The position numbers and the translations under genes were made by a program. Source: Methylocystis iwaonis (GTDB lineage Bacteria; Pseudomonadota; Alphaproteobacteria; Rhizobiales; Beijerinckiaceae). Taken from it: a DNA stretch of 64,000 nt. The notes beneath the pieces were generated by a model. It did no database searches. It was not told where the DNA came from and saw only the letters and a program-made list of their open reading frames with translations. Location of the stretch: the NCBI RefSeq assembly GCF_027925385.1, contig NZ_AP027142.1:3434501-3498500 (forward strand), in the 5' to 3' direction. Shown in pieces: positions 40,443-49,490 of this stretch. Positions within the stretch are counted from its first letter, which is position 1, and each line of letters opens with the position of its first letter.

Positions 40443-40904
40443 TTGGACAGACGTGGGACACCGCCCCAGCAAATGACAGTGGGCGAAGTGGCGCAACGGA
40501 GCGGCGTCGCCGTTTCGACTTTGCATTTTTACGAGGCCAAGGGGCTCATCGCGGCAACCCGCAGCCGCGGCAATCAGCGGCGCTTTTCGAGGGATATTCT
40601 GCGTCGGATCGCCATTATCCGAGTGGCGCAGCACCTGGGGCTGCCGTTGGCGGAAATCACTGCCCTTCTGAAGCCGATACCAGCCGGAAAACAACCTACA
40701 GCCGCTGCTGTCCGTGAGATGGTCGGCAACTGGCGGCAGTCCTTGCAGGCTCGCATCGACGGACTGACCCGATTGCGCGACCATCTGGATGGCTGCATCG
40801 GGTGTGGATGCCTGTCGCTAGAGGATTGTCCGCTACGTAATCCCTCCGACGAGTTAGGCGCCACCGGCTCGGGGCCAGTGCTGTTGCAGCGCGATCAGGC
40901 ATGA
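40443..40904 (+). CDS. soxR: SoxR redox-sensing MerR-family activator
   Basis: 153 residues if translated from TTG at 40443; an ATG at 40473 would give MTVGEVAQRSG. The MerR helix-turn-helix is followed by a long dimerisation helix and the [2Fe-2S] cluster motif CIGCGCLSLEDCP (Cys spacing 2-1-5), diagnostic of SoxR. Oxidation of the cluster activates transcription from long-spacer promoters. It is divergent from the SDR gene, with its box between them. Confidence 0.93.
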   Translation: MDRRGTPPQQMTVGEVAQRSGVAVSTLHFYEAKGLIAATRSRGNQRRFSRDILRRIAIIRVAQHLGLPLAEITALLKPIPAGKQPTAAAVREMVGNWRQSLQARIDGLTRLRDHLDGCIGCGCLSLEDCPLRNPSDELGATGSGPVLLQRDQA

Positions 40905-41003
40905 CTCGCAAGACAAGGTCGATGCCGTCTTGGCGGCTCGTCTTGGCTTTTCGTACCGGCGATTTCAATTCTCATTCGCTTCATCATCGCCAGCCAGTCA
41001 GCG

Positions 41004-41918
41004 ATGCAGCCAAGTCAGGGGCAAGAAATCATGCAAGGGCTATTGCAGCAGCTATCGCCGGAAATCCTGAGCGCCATGCAAAATATGACGACGTCGCTCC
41101 TTGCCGGCGGCGCCATTTTCACCGCATTGGCACTTGTCCCCGGCGTCGCGTGCAATCCCGGAAAGCCCTGGTGGCGAAATCGCGGCCTCGCCACAGACGG
41201 CTGCTTTCTGGCGCTGAATGCGATCCTGGCCACGTATCTTTCAACTGCCGTCGCAATCGCTCTTGCCTTGACTTTGACCTTGTTCCTCCCGGCGGTCGAA
41301 ATTATCCGGCTGCTGCAGGGGAACGGCCTGTTTGCGCGTTTCCCGCTTGCCGCGCAATGCGCGCTCTATTTGGCCATATCCGATTTTTTGCTTTACTGGA
41401 TTCACCGTGGGTTCCATCGCAAAATTCTCTGGCCGTTCCACGCGATTCATCACGCGAGCGAAGACGTCGATTGGACGAGCGGATACCGCATGCATCCCAT
41501 CAATTTGGCGCTGAGCGCCCATTTGGTTCCGTTGCTGATGCTTTATCTTGGCATCCCACTCGAGGTCATCATCCTCCTGGCGCCCTTGGACACGGCAGTC
41601 GGCTATTTTGTGCATTCCAATCTCAACTGGACTCTCGGCCCGCTGCGATATGTGATTGCGACGCCTGTCTTTCACCGCTGGCATCACACCCGATCCAATC
41701 AGGGCGGCGCGGCCAATTTCGCGCCGACCTTCGCCATTTGGGATGTCCTGTTCGGCACGTTTTTCATGCCGGCCGGCGCGCTTCCGGCGCGTTACGGTAT
41801 CGACGACCAAGCCTTTCCGCCGAGATTCACGCGCCAGCTCATCTATCCCTTTGAGGAGCTGCTTCGCCTTATCGGCCTTCGTAAGCGTTTGCCGCCGGTT
41901 GAAGGATCAACGCTCTAA
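41004..41918 (+). CDS. Sterol desaturase/fatty acid hydroxylase family membrane enzyme
   Basis: 304 residues; a second in-frame ATG at 41031 is possible. Several hydrophobic segments and the di-iron histidine boxes WIHRGFHRK, HAIHHASED and FHRWHHTRSN place it in the fatty acid hydroxylase superfamily. The substrate could be a fatty acid, sterol or carotenoid. Its last 50 bases overlap the convergent creatininase gene. Confidence 0.85.
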   Translation: MQPSQGQEIMQGLLQQLSPEILSAMQNMTTSLLAGGAIFTALALVPGVACNPGKPWWRNRGLATDGCFLALNAILATYLSTAVAIALALTLTLFLPAVEIIRLLQGNGLFARFPLAAQCALYLAISDFLLYWIHRGFHRKILWPFHAIHHASEDVDWTSGYRMHPINLALSAHLVPLLMLYLGIPLEVIILLAPLDTAVGYFVHSNLNWTLGPLRYVIATPVFHRWHHTRSNQGGAANFAPTFAIWDVLFGTFFMPAGALPARYGIDDQAFPPRFTRQLIYPFEELLRLIGLRKRLPPVEGSTL

Positions 41919-42702
41919 TCTGCTTTACCGCCTTCTCGATCTTTATGGTGAGCAACGCCTGCCCACGCTCCGCCGAAGCTCTCTTTGGATTGCCGATGAC
42001 GCCGCTCACGGCAAAGGGCGACGCCTCATTGACGCGCGAGAGATCGACGCCTTTCGGATTTATCGCCATCAGCTCGGAGGTATCGACAATGCCGGCATGC
42101 TCTCCAATCGAGGCCGGCGTTTCGCCTTGGGCTTTCAAAAGATCATTCTGAGCCGCAATCGATCCGTAATAATCCGAGACATCGAAAACGCGCACGCCGT
42201 CGCCGGCCCATTCGCGCGTCAGACGTGTCGCAACCTCTGCTTGCGGCCCGACGCTGCCGCCATGGTCGGCAATGAGACATATATTCTTGAACCCGCTCCC
42301 TCTCAGGCTGCGCGCCGCGCCCTCGAGCACTCCGGCAAAAACCTCTTCGGGCACGCCGATGGTGCCGGGAAATTGCATCAGGCCCTCGCCCTCCGGAACA
42401 AAGGAGATCACCGGCGCCACCAGAGCGTTACCCAGCGCGCGCGCAATCTCGTGTGACGTCCTGCGAACGATCTGGTCGTGTTTTCCCAAGACCATATGCG
42501 GGCCGTTTTCCTCGATCCCCCCGCTCGGGACGATGACGGTCGTGTAGCCTTGCTCGATCGCCTGGCGCAGCTCCACCCAGGTCATATCGGCGATGTCGAG
42601 GCGCTCCGGCGCCGAAGGCTTGCTCGCCTGCGCAGCGGCGCCCGACGCGATGAGAACGACAGCGAACAGGCTCACAGCGCCGCGAAACGACCTCACGAAC
42701 AT
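41869..42702 (-). CDS. Exported creatininase-family amidohydrolase
   Basis: 277 residues. An N-terminal signal peptide (SFRGAVSLFAVVLIASGAAAQA) indicates periplasmic export. The creatininase domain has its metal ligands in PSGGIEENGPHMVLGKHDQI and IADHGGSVG, and EHAGIVDTSELMAI near the end. Relatives cleave creatinine or act in cofactor maturation; the true substrate is unclear. It follows a cytochrome c gene by 29 bases in one transcript. Confidence 0.82.
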   Translation of the reverse strand: MFVRSFRGAVSLFAVVLIASGAAAQASKPSAPERLDIADMTWVELRQAIEQGYTTVIVPSGGIEENGPHMVLGKHDQIVRRTSHEIARALGNALVAPVISFVPEGEGLMQFPGTIGVPEEVFAGVLEGAARSLRGSGFKNICLIADHGGSVGPQAEVATRLTREWAGDGVRVFDVSDYYGSIAAQNDLLKAQGETPASIGEHAGIVDTSELMAINPKGVDLSRVNEASPFAVSGVIGNPKRASAERGQALLTIKIEKAVKQIRALILQPAANAYEGR

Positions 42703-42731
42703 CGGCTATCCTCGAACATCTCGGCGCAGCG

Positions 42732-43085
42732 CTATTTTTTCTGCTCGAGGCTCAGCATATAGGCCACGACCTCGTCGATCTGGAAATCGGCAAGCTCCGG
42801 ATTGGGCATCTTCCCATGCGGGGTTCTCAAAAATCCCCGAAGAAACGCTTCAGTCACGCTCGGGCGGCGCATGATGCGCAAAAAGCTCGGCGCCGGCGGT
42901 TTCAAAATCGGCCGCGTCGTCTGGTCTTTGGCGACAACATGACAGGCCGCGCAGACCTGGAGCGCGAATTTATGGCCCGCGATGCGCGCATCGGCGGCGA
43001 GCGAATTCGATTCCTGGCCGACGCTCGGGACGACGCCGCCGAGGAGGCTCGCGATTGCCGCAAACGCAAAGAAAGCCCGCCCCAC
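42732..43085 (-). CDS. Small c-type cytochrome
   Basis: 117 residues if started from the GTG at 43085, which gives a good signal peptide (VGRAFFAFAAIASLLGGVVPSVGQ); the frame is open to 43205 but that part is made of a dispersed repeat. One haem site, CAACH, with a Met ligand probably in HGKMPNPELADF, then a C-terminal helix (IDEVVAYMLSLEQ). Periplasmic electron carrier. The neighbour creatininase is cotranscribed. Confidence 0.8.
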   Translation of the reverse strand: MGRAFFAFAAIASLLGGVVPSVGQESNSLAADARIAGHKFALQVCAACHVVAKDQTTRPILKPPAPSFLRIMRRPSVTEAFLRGFLRTPHGKMPNPELADFQIDEVVAYMLSLEQKK

Positions 43086-43160
43086 AATCCAGAGCCGCAA
43101 AAGCGATGATTTTGCTCTGGATTCCCGATCGCTTCGCTGGCGCGAAGCGTCGCGAATGGC
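43085..43160. repeat. Dispersed palindromic repeat unit
   Basis: AATCCAGAGCCGCAAAAGCG...GCTCTGGATTCCCGATCGCT and the GCTTCGCTGGCGCGAAGC hairpin match the unit at 21976-22081 closely. It directly adjoins the cytochrome signal sequence, extending its open frame. Confidence 0.75.
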
Positions 43161-43201
43161 GCCGAACCAATCGAGCGGATCTCTTCCCATACCCGCGCGC
43201 C

Positions 43202-43275
43202 TCACTTGTATCGAAGCGCCTGGATGGGGTCGAGGCGCCGCTTTCCTTGCCGGATAATAGCCGAAAAATATGCCC
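43202..43275 (-). pseudogene. C-terminal scrap of an ABC transporter permease (MacB/FtsX type)
   Basis: The minus-strand ending RRLDPIQALRYK is the characteristic C-terminus of MacB-type permeases. In the neighbouring frame just before it stands IFFGYYPARKAA, the matching preceding segment. Joining them needs a frameshift, so this is a decayed 3' end; nothing recognisable remains further upstream. Confidence 0.6.
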
Positions 43276-43565
43276 AGGTCGCTTGCAGCCGCGCCGTCGT
43301 TCGCTTGATCCGATCGCGCCCGCCCGTCGCGACGGCATTTCGCAGAGCGTAAGCTCGGCCAAAGTAAACTCCAAATACAAATTTGCGACGTCGCCTCCAG
43401 GTGGCCATTTTATCTATCAAGCGCGATCTTAGCTATATGTTGTACAAGTACCGCTGCGCGCGGCAATGTCGTTATATTTGATTTTCCGCAAAGACTTTTC
43501 CGGTTTTTGCCTGTTCGTTTGTGTTAGGGCGATTTGCGGTCGCCTCTAATTGGGATCAAAGACAC

Positions 43566-44501
43566 ATGCACAAAATCGCTCTTTCGGCTCTTGCCCTGAC
43601 GATGACCGTCGGCTCGGCCCTCGCCGCCGACCTCCCCTCCCGCAAAGGTCCGCCGGTCCTTCCGCCGCCGCCCCCGCCGCCGCTTTGGACGGGCTTCTAT
43701 GTCGGCCTGAACGCCGGCGGCACTTGGTCCAACAGCAACAATATTACTTACGCGTCCTTCCCGGGCGGGTGTAACGTAGGGTTCCCCGGCTGCGCCGCGG
43801 TTCCGAACTCCAGCCAGCTCCTGGCCGCGGTGTCGACCGGCAACATCAACAACGGAAACCAGGGCGGTTTCATCGGCGGCGGCCAGATTGGCTACAACTG
43901 GCAGTTCTACAACAGCTTCGTCGTCGGCGTCGAAGCGGACATCCAGGGCGTCGCCGCGTCCCGCCGCAACGCGATTTCCTCGGCCGCGCTGCAGAACCCG
44001 AGCTTCACCAATCTGCTCGTTCAGACGACCTCCGTGTCGCGTTCGCTCGATTATATCGGGACGGTGCGCGGTCGTCTCGGCTGGTTGGCCACGCCGACCC
44101 TGTTGATCTATGGCACGGGCGGCCTCGCTTACGGCGGCGTCAGCCTGAATTACGGCTCCGTCGGCACCGAACTCAGAGACGCAAGTCTGCCGAACAGCTA
44201 TTTCTCGGCGGCGACCTTCTCGGATACGCGCGTCGGCTGGACGGCTGGCGGCGGCGTCGAATGGATGTTCTGGCCCAACTGGTCCGCCAAGGTCGAATAT
44301 CTTTATTATGATCTCGGCAGCGTCACCGTGGCCGGCAGCCCGCTCGTCAATATCGGCGGCCCCGCGTCGGCCGTTCCCGGCGGCACTTACAGCTCGGCTT
44401 TCCCGCAAGTCACGACCCGCTTCAACGGCAACATCGTCCGCGCGGGCCTGAACTATCACTTCAACTGGGGCGCCCCTGCTCCGGTCGTCGCGAAATACTG
44501 A
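43566..44501 (+). CDS. Outer-membrane beta-barrel protein (Omp25/Omp31-like)
   Basis: 311 residues from MHKIALSALALTMTVGSALA, a signal peptide. A proline-rich linker (PPVLPPPPPPPL) precedes WTGFYVGLNAGG, the hallmark opening of Hyphomicrobiales small beta-barrel proteins. Repeated amphipathic strands and the end NIVRAGLNYHFNW follow, and a further AAPVVAKY-like tail. It is an abundant surface-protein type. A strong terminator follows. Confidence 0.9.
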   Translation: MHKIALSALALTMTVGSALAADLPSRKGPPVLPPPPPPPLWTGFYVGLNAGGTWSNSNNITYASFPGGCNVGFPGCAAVPNSSQLLAAVSTGNINNGNQGGFIGGGQIGYNWQFYNSFVVGVEADIQGVAASRRNAISSAALQNPSFTNLLVQTTSVSRSLDYIGTVRGRLGWLATPTLLIYGTGGLAYGGVSLNYGSVGTELRDASLPNSYFSAATFSDTRVGWTAGGGVEWMFWPNWSAKVEYLYYDLGSVTVAGSPLVNIGGPASAVPGGTYSSAFPQVTTRFNGNIVRAGLNYHFNWGAPAPVVAKY

Positions 44502-44538
44502 TCGAACAGATCCAGCCTCTGTTCGTGACGTGAGAGAT

Positions 44539-44567
44539 GGCCCGGCTAACGCCGGGCCTTTTCTTTT
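44539..44567 (+). terminator. Intrinsic terminator of the porin-like gene
   Basis: GGCCCGGC, loop TAAC, GCCGGGCC, then TTTTCTTTT: a textbook terminator 38 bases after the stop. Confidence 0.9.
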
Positions 44568-44830
44568 ATGCGGCGACCCTTGCCTCCTCGGTCGGCGGGC
44601 CAGCCATAAACTCCAACGCCGTGGAATGCGCGCAAGCGCCCATGCCTCAGACGATTGAAGACTGTGCTCCAATAAAAGCAGGCCGATCTTTTTCAGCCTC
44701 GGACATTAGCCTGTCATATGGAATCCGCTTGATTGGCTCCTAGAGCTGGCCCCGCAAATTCGGACAGTAGCTTGAGTGGATTTTCTGCCTGACGGCGGCG
44801 AGGATTCTCGCCGCGAATCAGGAGCATTCG

Positions 44831-45139
44831 ATGACGAAGCGAATGCCGCCGGATGCATTCTCCGGCGTTCAAGTCGAAAGTGGGTTTGGCCGCGATCAAG
44901 GGCGAGAAGACGCTGGCCGACTGGCGCAGCAGTTCGACGTCCATCCGAACCAGATCACGACCTGGGAGAGCCAGTTGCTCGAAGGCGCGGCGGGCGTGTT
45001 CGGGCAGGAGAAGGCGGAGCCGAAAGAGGCAGCCGTGGATTTGAAGTCGCTTCACGCCAAGATCGGCGAGTTGACCCTGGCCAATGATTTTTTAGAGGGC
45101 GCGCTCAGCAAATCCGGCCTGCTGAGCGCAAAGCGATGA
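44831..45139 (+). pseudogene. IS3 transposase OrfA, with two compensating frameshifts
   Basis: The opening MTKRMPPDA and the end [22 protein letters not shown]... are in one frame, but the middle ([22 protein letters not shown]) reads correctly only in another. A one-base gain near 44855 and a one-base loss near 44923 explain this. The leucine-rich end [12 protein letters not shown] is intact. Confidence 0.8.
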
Positions 45140-45960
45140 TCGATCGCAGCCACGCCTTCCCGATCAAAGGGCAAGCAAAGATGCTCGGCCTCGCCCGCAG
45201 CGCGGTCTATTACAAGACTCGGCCGGTCTCGAGCGATGATCTGAAGCTGATGCGGCGCCTCGACGAATTGCATCTCGATTACCCCTTCGCGGGGGCGCGG
45301 ATGCTGCGCGATCTGTGCGGCGCGAGGGCGCCGTCGTCGGCCGCAGGCATGTGACGACGCTGATGAAACGAATGGGAATCGAGGCTATCTACCGGCGGCC
45401 GAATACGAGCAAGCCGGCGCCCGGCCACAAGATCTACGTATCTTTTGCGCGGCGTGACGGTCGAGCGGCCGGATCATGTCTGGGCGATGGACATCAGCTA
45501 CATCCCCATGCGGCGCGGCTTTGTCTATCTCGCGGCAGTCGTCGACGTGGCCAGCCGCCGCGTTCTGTCGCATCGCGTGTCGATCACGATGGAGGCGGCG
45601 TTCTGCGTCGAAGCGCTCGAAGAGGCGCTGGCGAAACATGGCAAGCCTGAGATTTTCAACACGGATCAGGGGAGCCAGTTCACCAGTCTGGACTTCACCC
45701 GCGTGCTGCTCGACGCCAAGGTCGCCATCAGCATGGACGGCAAGGGCGCTTGGCGCGACAATGTCTTTGTCGAGCGACTGTGGCGCAGCGTGAAATATGA
45801 GGAAGTCTATCTGCACGCCTACGACAGCGTCTCCGAGGCGCGCGCGTCGATCGGGCGGTATTTGGAATTCTACAACGAGCGACGCCCGCATTCGTCGCTT
45901 GACGGGCGCACGCCGGACGAGGCCTATTTTGGGGCCAAGGAAACGGCGATGTCCGCATGA
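45136..45960 (+). pseudogene. IS3 transposase OrfB, broken by at least two frameshifts
   Basis: MIDRSHAFPIKGQAKMLGLARSAVYYKTRPV begins the reading, then the frame changes near 45330 (HVTTLMKRMGIEAIYRRPNTSK) and again near 45440 (GVTVERPDHVWAMDISYIPM). The rve catalytic core (WAMDISYI, FNTDQGSQFTS, NVFVERLWRSVKYEEVYLHAY) is recognisable. Non-functional as one polypeptide. Confidence 0.85.
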
Positions 45961-46109
45961 CTTCGCCTTTCGATTTGTCGCCGCTCTGGTCGGGCCTACG
46001 GCCCTCCCGACGCCGCGGCAAATCGAAGAACCTCGCGTTCAGCAAACCCCGGCAGAGATCCACTTAAAATCCGTGGGGAGCTGTCCAAACAACTGGAGCC
46101 AGCTCTAAC

Positions 46110-46463
46110 CGCTTCCGACGCTGGAGCATCAAGGGGCAGTGGCGGCACCAGTTCGCCGCCTTGGCGGAAACCAGCTCCGACGACGTCCAGATGATCGACT
46201 CCACCACGGCCAAGGCCCACCGCTCGGCGGCCGGCGGAAAAGGGGGCCACGGAACAGGCGATCGGGCGCTCGCGCGGGGACATACGACAAAGATCCACGC
46301 AGTCGTCGATGGAGAAGGACGCCCCGTCGCGTTTGAAGTGACGCCTGGCCAACTGGGTGACGTTCGCTGCGCTCTGGCGCTGCTGACGTCATTACCGCCT
46401 GCGCGTCTTTGCACGGCTGACGCTGCATACGACCAAGAGCGTCGATCCTCGAATCACCCATAG
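46110..46463 (+). pseudogene. Truncated IS5-family transposase
   Basis: Reading in frame from the right end of the IS3 element: RFRRWSIKGQW, then DVQMIDSTTAKAHRSAAGGKGG (first catalytic Asp), HTTKIHAVVDGEGRPVAFEVTPGQ and TADAAYDQE (second Asp). The N-terminal third and the C-terminal Glu region are missing. Confidence 0.8.
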
Positions 46464-47336
46464 CCGGACATTTAAGCTGGTCGGTCATTCCATGACTTAC
46501 GCCGTCATGGCTGATGGCGTCCGTACGATTTTGCTCGCCGATGCTGACGACGCTCGGCTTCGAAGGAAGAGACCAGCGGTAAAGTTTCAGGTGTGTTGTG
46601 AAAATGTGGGCGTCACGCTGGCGTCGCCCGGAAGTTCAATGTTCCGTTCGCGGAGCAGGATGGACTCTTCGTCCCCCTCGATTTTGTGCATCGGCTTATT
46701 TCCCAAAGGATGAAAGTCGTTTTTGGCTCATCACCTGAACTTGGAAGAAGCCCCGGTTGGCTGGCGCTGTAAAAAAATCGCTGGCGTGCTGCTTGGATAT
46801 CTGGACTAGATTGCGCTCGTGGACGAAGCGCCGGGCTATCAGTATGAGCGCTCCGCCGACAATTTACAGCGTTTGCTCACGAAGCTCCTTGAGAATCGCC
46901 AAAGCGCAGCCGCTCCCGAGCCGCCGCTTTAACAAGCGGCGACTTGGCTTTTTCAGACCCAAGCGCCCCAACGCGGCCTCGATACGGGGAAGAGCGGCTC
47001 TTGCGGCTTCCCCGTATCGAACGAAGAATCTTGGATTGAGGTTCTCCAGGATGGTTTCTAGCTTTAGAAGCCGATGACGGTTCCCGAGGGTCTGTGAACT
47101 GGTAAGCGTCGCTGGTCCGCAGAACGCGCGCGTTTCCTTTCGGAAACCGTGAATCATAATCAGAGCAACACGCCAAGAATTTTATGGGTCTGGACCATCG
47201 TAATCGGCGTGGTTGATTCACAAAAGCGATTCTTTGTCGGCAAACGAATATCGCTTTGATGCAGATTACGTTCTCGAACGCCTTATTCAACCGCGTCTAG
47301 TACGATGAGCTCGCATTCGAATTATGACACTATATA
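46464..47336. other. AT-richer intergenic stretch without a clear gene
   Basis: Base composition falls well below the surroundings. A minus-strand frame at about 46864-47060 (LETILENLNPRFFVRYGEAARAAL) has protein-like composition but no family I recognise, and it lacks a convincing start. A perfect 14-base inverted repeat, TCGATACGGGGAAG, lies at 46979-46992 and 47007-47020. Confidence 0.5.
46979..47020. repeat. Perfect 14-base inverted repeat
   Basis: Arms TCGATACGGGGAAG and CTTCCCCGTATCGA enclose a 14-base loop. No T-run follows, so it is more likely a protein-binding or transposition-related palindrome, or a remnant, than a terminator. Confidence 0.7.
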
Positions 47337-48257
47337 TTAGTCCGGCTTCCTTGCCAGCCCGAGCGCGTCACCATAGCGGATTTGATCTTTCGGGAGCACC
47401 TGTAGTAGATCCGGCGGAACCTTCGTCACACCATACCAGAACAAGATCAGCTCCACTGTCACGATCTCGCTGGCCGGCCCGGTGAAAATCCTAGCTGATT
47501 GAAAGTCATGATACATGGCAGGAATGCTGTTGTCTTTAATTCCGAGCTTGCCGAACTCCTCGTCAACGACGAAGAACGCGTTGGAATTCGTGACGGCGCA
47601 AAGCTCATAGCCCTTGTCCTTCCCGAGTTCGACGAGTGCCAACAATGAGCACCCCATGTTGATCGAAAAATCGCGCTCTTGTGTAAAGAACACGTCGTTC
47701 GGAACGGTCGGGTTAAACTCAATCACCACCACACGGGGACGGTATTTCGTCATCGAGTTCCAAATATGCCAGTCGTTGCCGTCGATGTCGATTGACAGTA
47801 AATCAAATTTCAGAGGAATGGCTGTCTTTGAGAGATAATATTCTAGGCTGTTTTTTTCGGGGTCGAAGTCAACCATACCACAGATCATGTGAGCCTTGCT
47901 ATTGCCACTATAGGTCGCCTGCAGGTCCTTGAAGCGTTCGGTATTTCCTTCGATAAAGACACCATCCCATCCTTGCCGCATGAGCGCGTGTGTATTGCTC
48001 AGATACTTCCCATCCCACGCGCCGAATTCGACACTCCACCGCGAGTCCTCTTTGAGGATAGAAAATATTTTTTTGATCACGCCGTCTTCCCCATACTGGG
48101 AAAACTCGTTGAAACCGCTTCGGGAAATGTAGGTGCTTTCCAGCTTCGTTTGGTCGACGCGGCGGATTTCAGACACCCGCTTTTGGGGATCGACAAGCAT
48201 TTCAGGCTCCGTTCGTTTTGCTAAAGGCTTATTGGTTCGCTTCCAGAAAAAGGACAA
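47337..48257 (-). CDS. FkbM-like SAM-dependent methyltransferase
   Basis: 306 residues. SQYGEDGVIKKIFSIL, VEFGAWDGKYLSNTHAL (glycine-rich SAM-binding loop), VFIEGNTERFKDLQATY, FDLLSIDIDGNDWHIW and RPRVVVIEFNPTVP fit the FkbM-type methyltransferase fold. Relatives often modify surface sugars or lipids. The gene has clearly lower GC than the rest of the window and stands alone among mobile elements, so it was probably acquired by transfer. Confidence 0.72.
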   Translation of the reverse strand: MSFFWKRTNKPLAKRTEPEMLVDPQKRVSEIRRVDQTKLESTYISRSGFNEFSQYGEDGVIKKIFSILKEDSRWSVEFGAWDGKYLSNTHALMRQGWDGVFIEGNTERFKDLQATYSGNSKAHMICGMVDFDPEKNSLEYYLSKTAIPLKFDLLSIDIDGNDWHIWNSMTKYRPRVVVIEFNPTVPNDVFFTQERDFSINMGCSLLALVELGKDKGYELCAVTNSNAFFVVDEEFGKLGIKDNSIPAMYHDFQSARIFTGPASEIVTVELILFWYGVTKVPPDLLQVLPKDQIRYGDALGLARKPD

Positions 48258-48785
48258 GGCAGTCAGGCGAAATTTGGAATTGTCTAATTCCGCCTTAGGG
48301 ATACGGGAGTGTCGCCAAAACCCTGTATTTCGCTAGAAACGCCTCAATGCAAACCTCACGATAGACCTTTTTGCCGGGCAGGAGCTCACCTATCACCTCA
48401 TTTTTCGTCGCAGATAATTTGCAACCCTGAGTGCAAATCGTGATTTGGAATTGCGCGCTATGCGATTCTTGCGGCGCGGGAATTTCGGTTTGCTGTCATA
48501 TTTGGTGCGACGCACCATGCCAAGTTGCGCTTTCGGCCAGCTAACTCTCCACTTAATTTGCGGCATCTCCTTAATTGTTTCACGGGGCAGAAGTCAAGAA
48601 GACTCTGCGGAAACGGCAGGGGATTCGCATTTCCCCTGCATCTGCGATGAATTCGAGTGGCGATCACGTCCCGTCCCGATGAGGTAAATGCTATAACTTT
48701 GGCTGATTTTTTCCGCCTTCCCAAGGGCGCATATTGGTCAGGGCCTCGGCGCGCGCGCAAAAAGACCAGATACGGAACAGAGTCT
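48258..48785. other. Gap of about 530 bases without a clear gene
   Basis: AT-richer DNA upstream of the methyltransferase gene; it may hold that gene's promoter. No reading frame here shows recognisable family features up to the hsdS scrap that follows. Confidence 0.5.
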
Positions 48786-48908
48786 GGTCAGCGCCGCATC
48801 GTCGCCAAGGTCGATGAATTGATGCGCCAGGGCGACCGGCTGGAGGCAGCACGGGAACGCCAAGAGGCGACGTGCGACCGGCTGGCGACGGCGAGCCTCG
48901 CCTCCGGC
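48786..48908 (+). pseudogene. hsdS scrap (type I restriction specificity subunit)
   Basis: The reading QRRIVAKVDELMRQGDRLEAARERQEATCDRLATASLA is the conserved helical region found between or after target-recognition domains of HsdS proteins. Nothing else of the gene remains; both sides are unrelated and a truncated IS3 element starts about 90 bases on. It is not similar in wording to the hsdS at 55.8 kb, so it derives from another system. Confidence 0.75.
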
Positions 48909-48999
48909 ATGGGGTTGGGTTCGTGTAGGAGATGTGTCCGAAGCACGCCTCGGAAAGATGCTTGATAAGTCCAAGAACAAAGGAACGCCTCGGCCATAT

Positions 49000-49410
49000 T
49001 GACCTGCCCTGAAAAACTCCTCCAGCTTCGATTAGAGTCCGGCACATTGCAGGACGGACGAGATGAAGAAGAAGAGGTTCACGGAAGAGCAGATCATCGG
49101 GATTTTGCGGGAGCAGGAAGCGGGCGCGAAGGTCGCGGATCTGGCGCGCAAATACGCGGTTTCGGAAGCGACGCTCTATAATTGGAAGGCCAAATTCGGG
49201 GGCATGGACGTTTCGGAAGCGAAGCGGCTGAAGGCGCTGGAGGAGGAGAACGTAAAGCTGAAGAAGCTCCTGGCGGATCAGATGCTCGAGGCCGCGGCGC
49301 TCCGGGAGCTTCTGGGAAAAAATGGTAGGGCCCGCCGTCAAGCGCGAAGCCATCGCGCACCTTCGGGCCGTGATGAGCCTGTCGGAGCGTCGGGCCTGCT
49401 GCCGGTTTCT
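49000..49410 (+). mobile_element. Truncated IS3-family element
   Basis: The left end TGACCTGCCCTGAAAAACTCC is typical of this IS3 group. OrfA is nearly complete; OrfB is cut after about 30 codons (VGPAVKREAIAHLRAVMSLSERRAC) where IS630-like sequence begins. Confidence 0.75.
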
Positions 49411-49455
49411 TGTCTGACTGAATCGACGGGGATTCACGAATCGGCTGCAGTCTGA
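49063..49455 (+). pseudogene. IS3 OrfA running into unrelated sequence
   Basis: MKKKRFTEEQIIGILREQEAGAKVADLARKYAVSEATLYNWKAKFGGMDVSEAKRLKALEEENVKLKKLLADQMLEAAALRELLGK is a normal OrfA with helix-turn-helix and leucine zipper. Beyond about residue 86 the frame reads through antisense-like and IS630-derived sequence. Without OrfB it cannot transpose. Confidence 0.8.
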
Positions 49456-49490
49456 TTCAACCTGCCTGCTGGCGAAGGAGGCTGGCAGGC

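Larger units (their letters stand above)
44741..46107 (+). mobile_element. Degenerate IS3-family element
   Basis: Ends TAGAGCTGGC...GGACAG at the left and the matching inverted sequence at the right (CTGTCC...AGCTCTA) define 1367 bases. Both transposase frames carry indels. No target duplication is evident. Its right end directly abuts a truncated IS5-family gene, so it may have replaced that gene's start. Confidence 0.8.
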
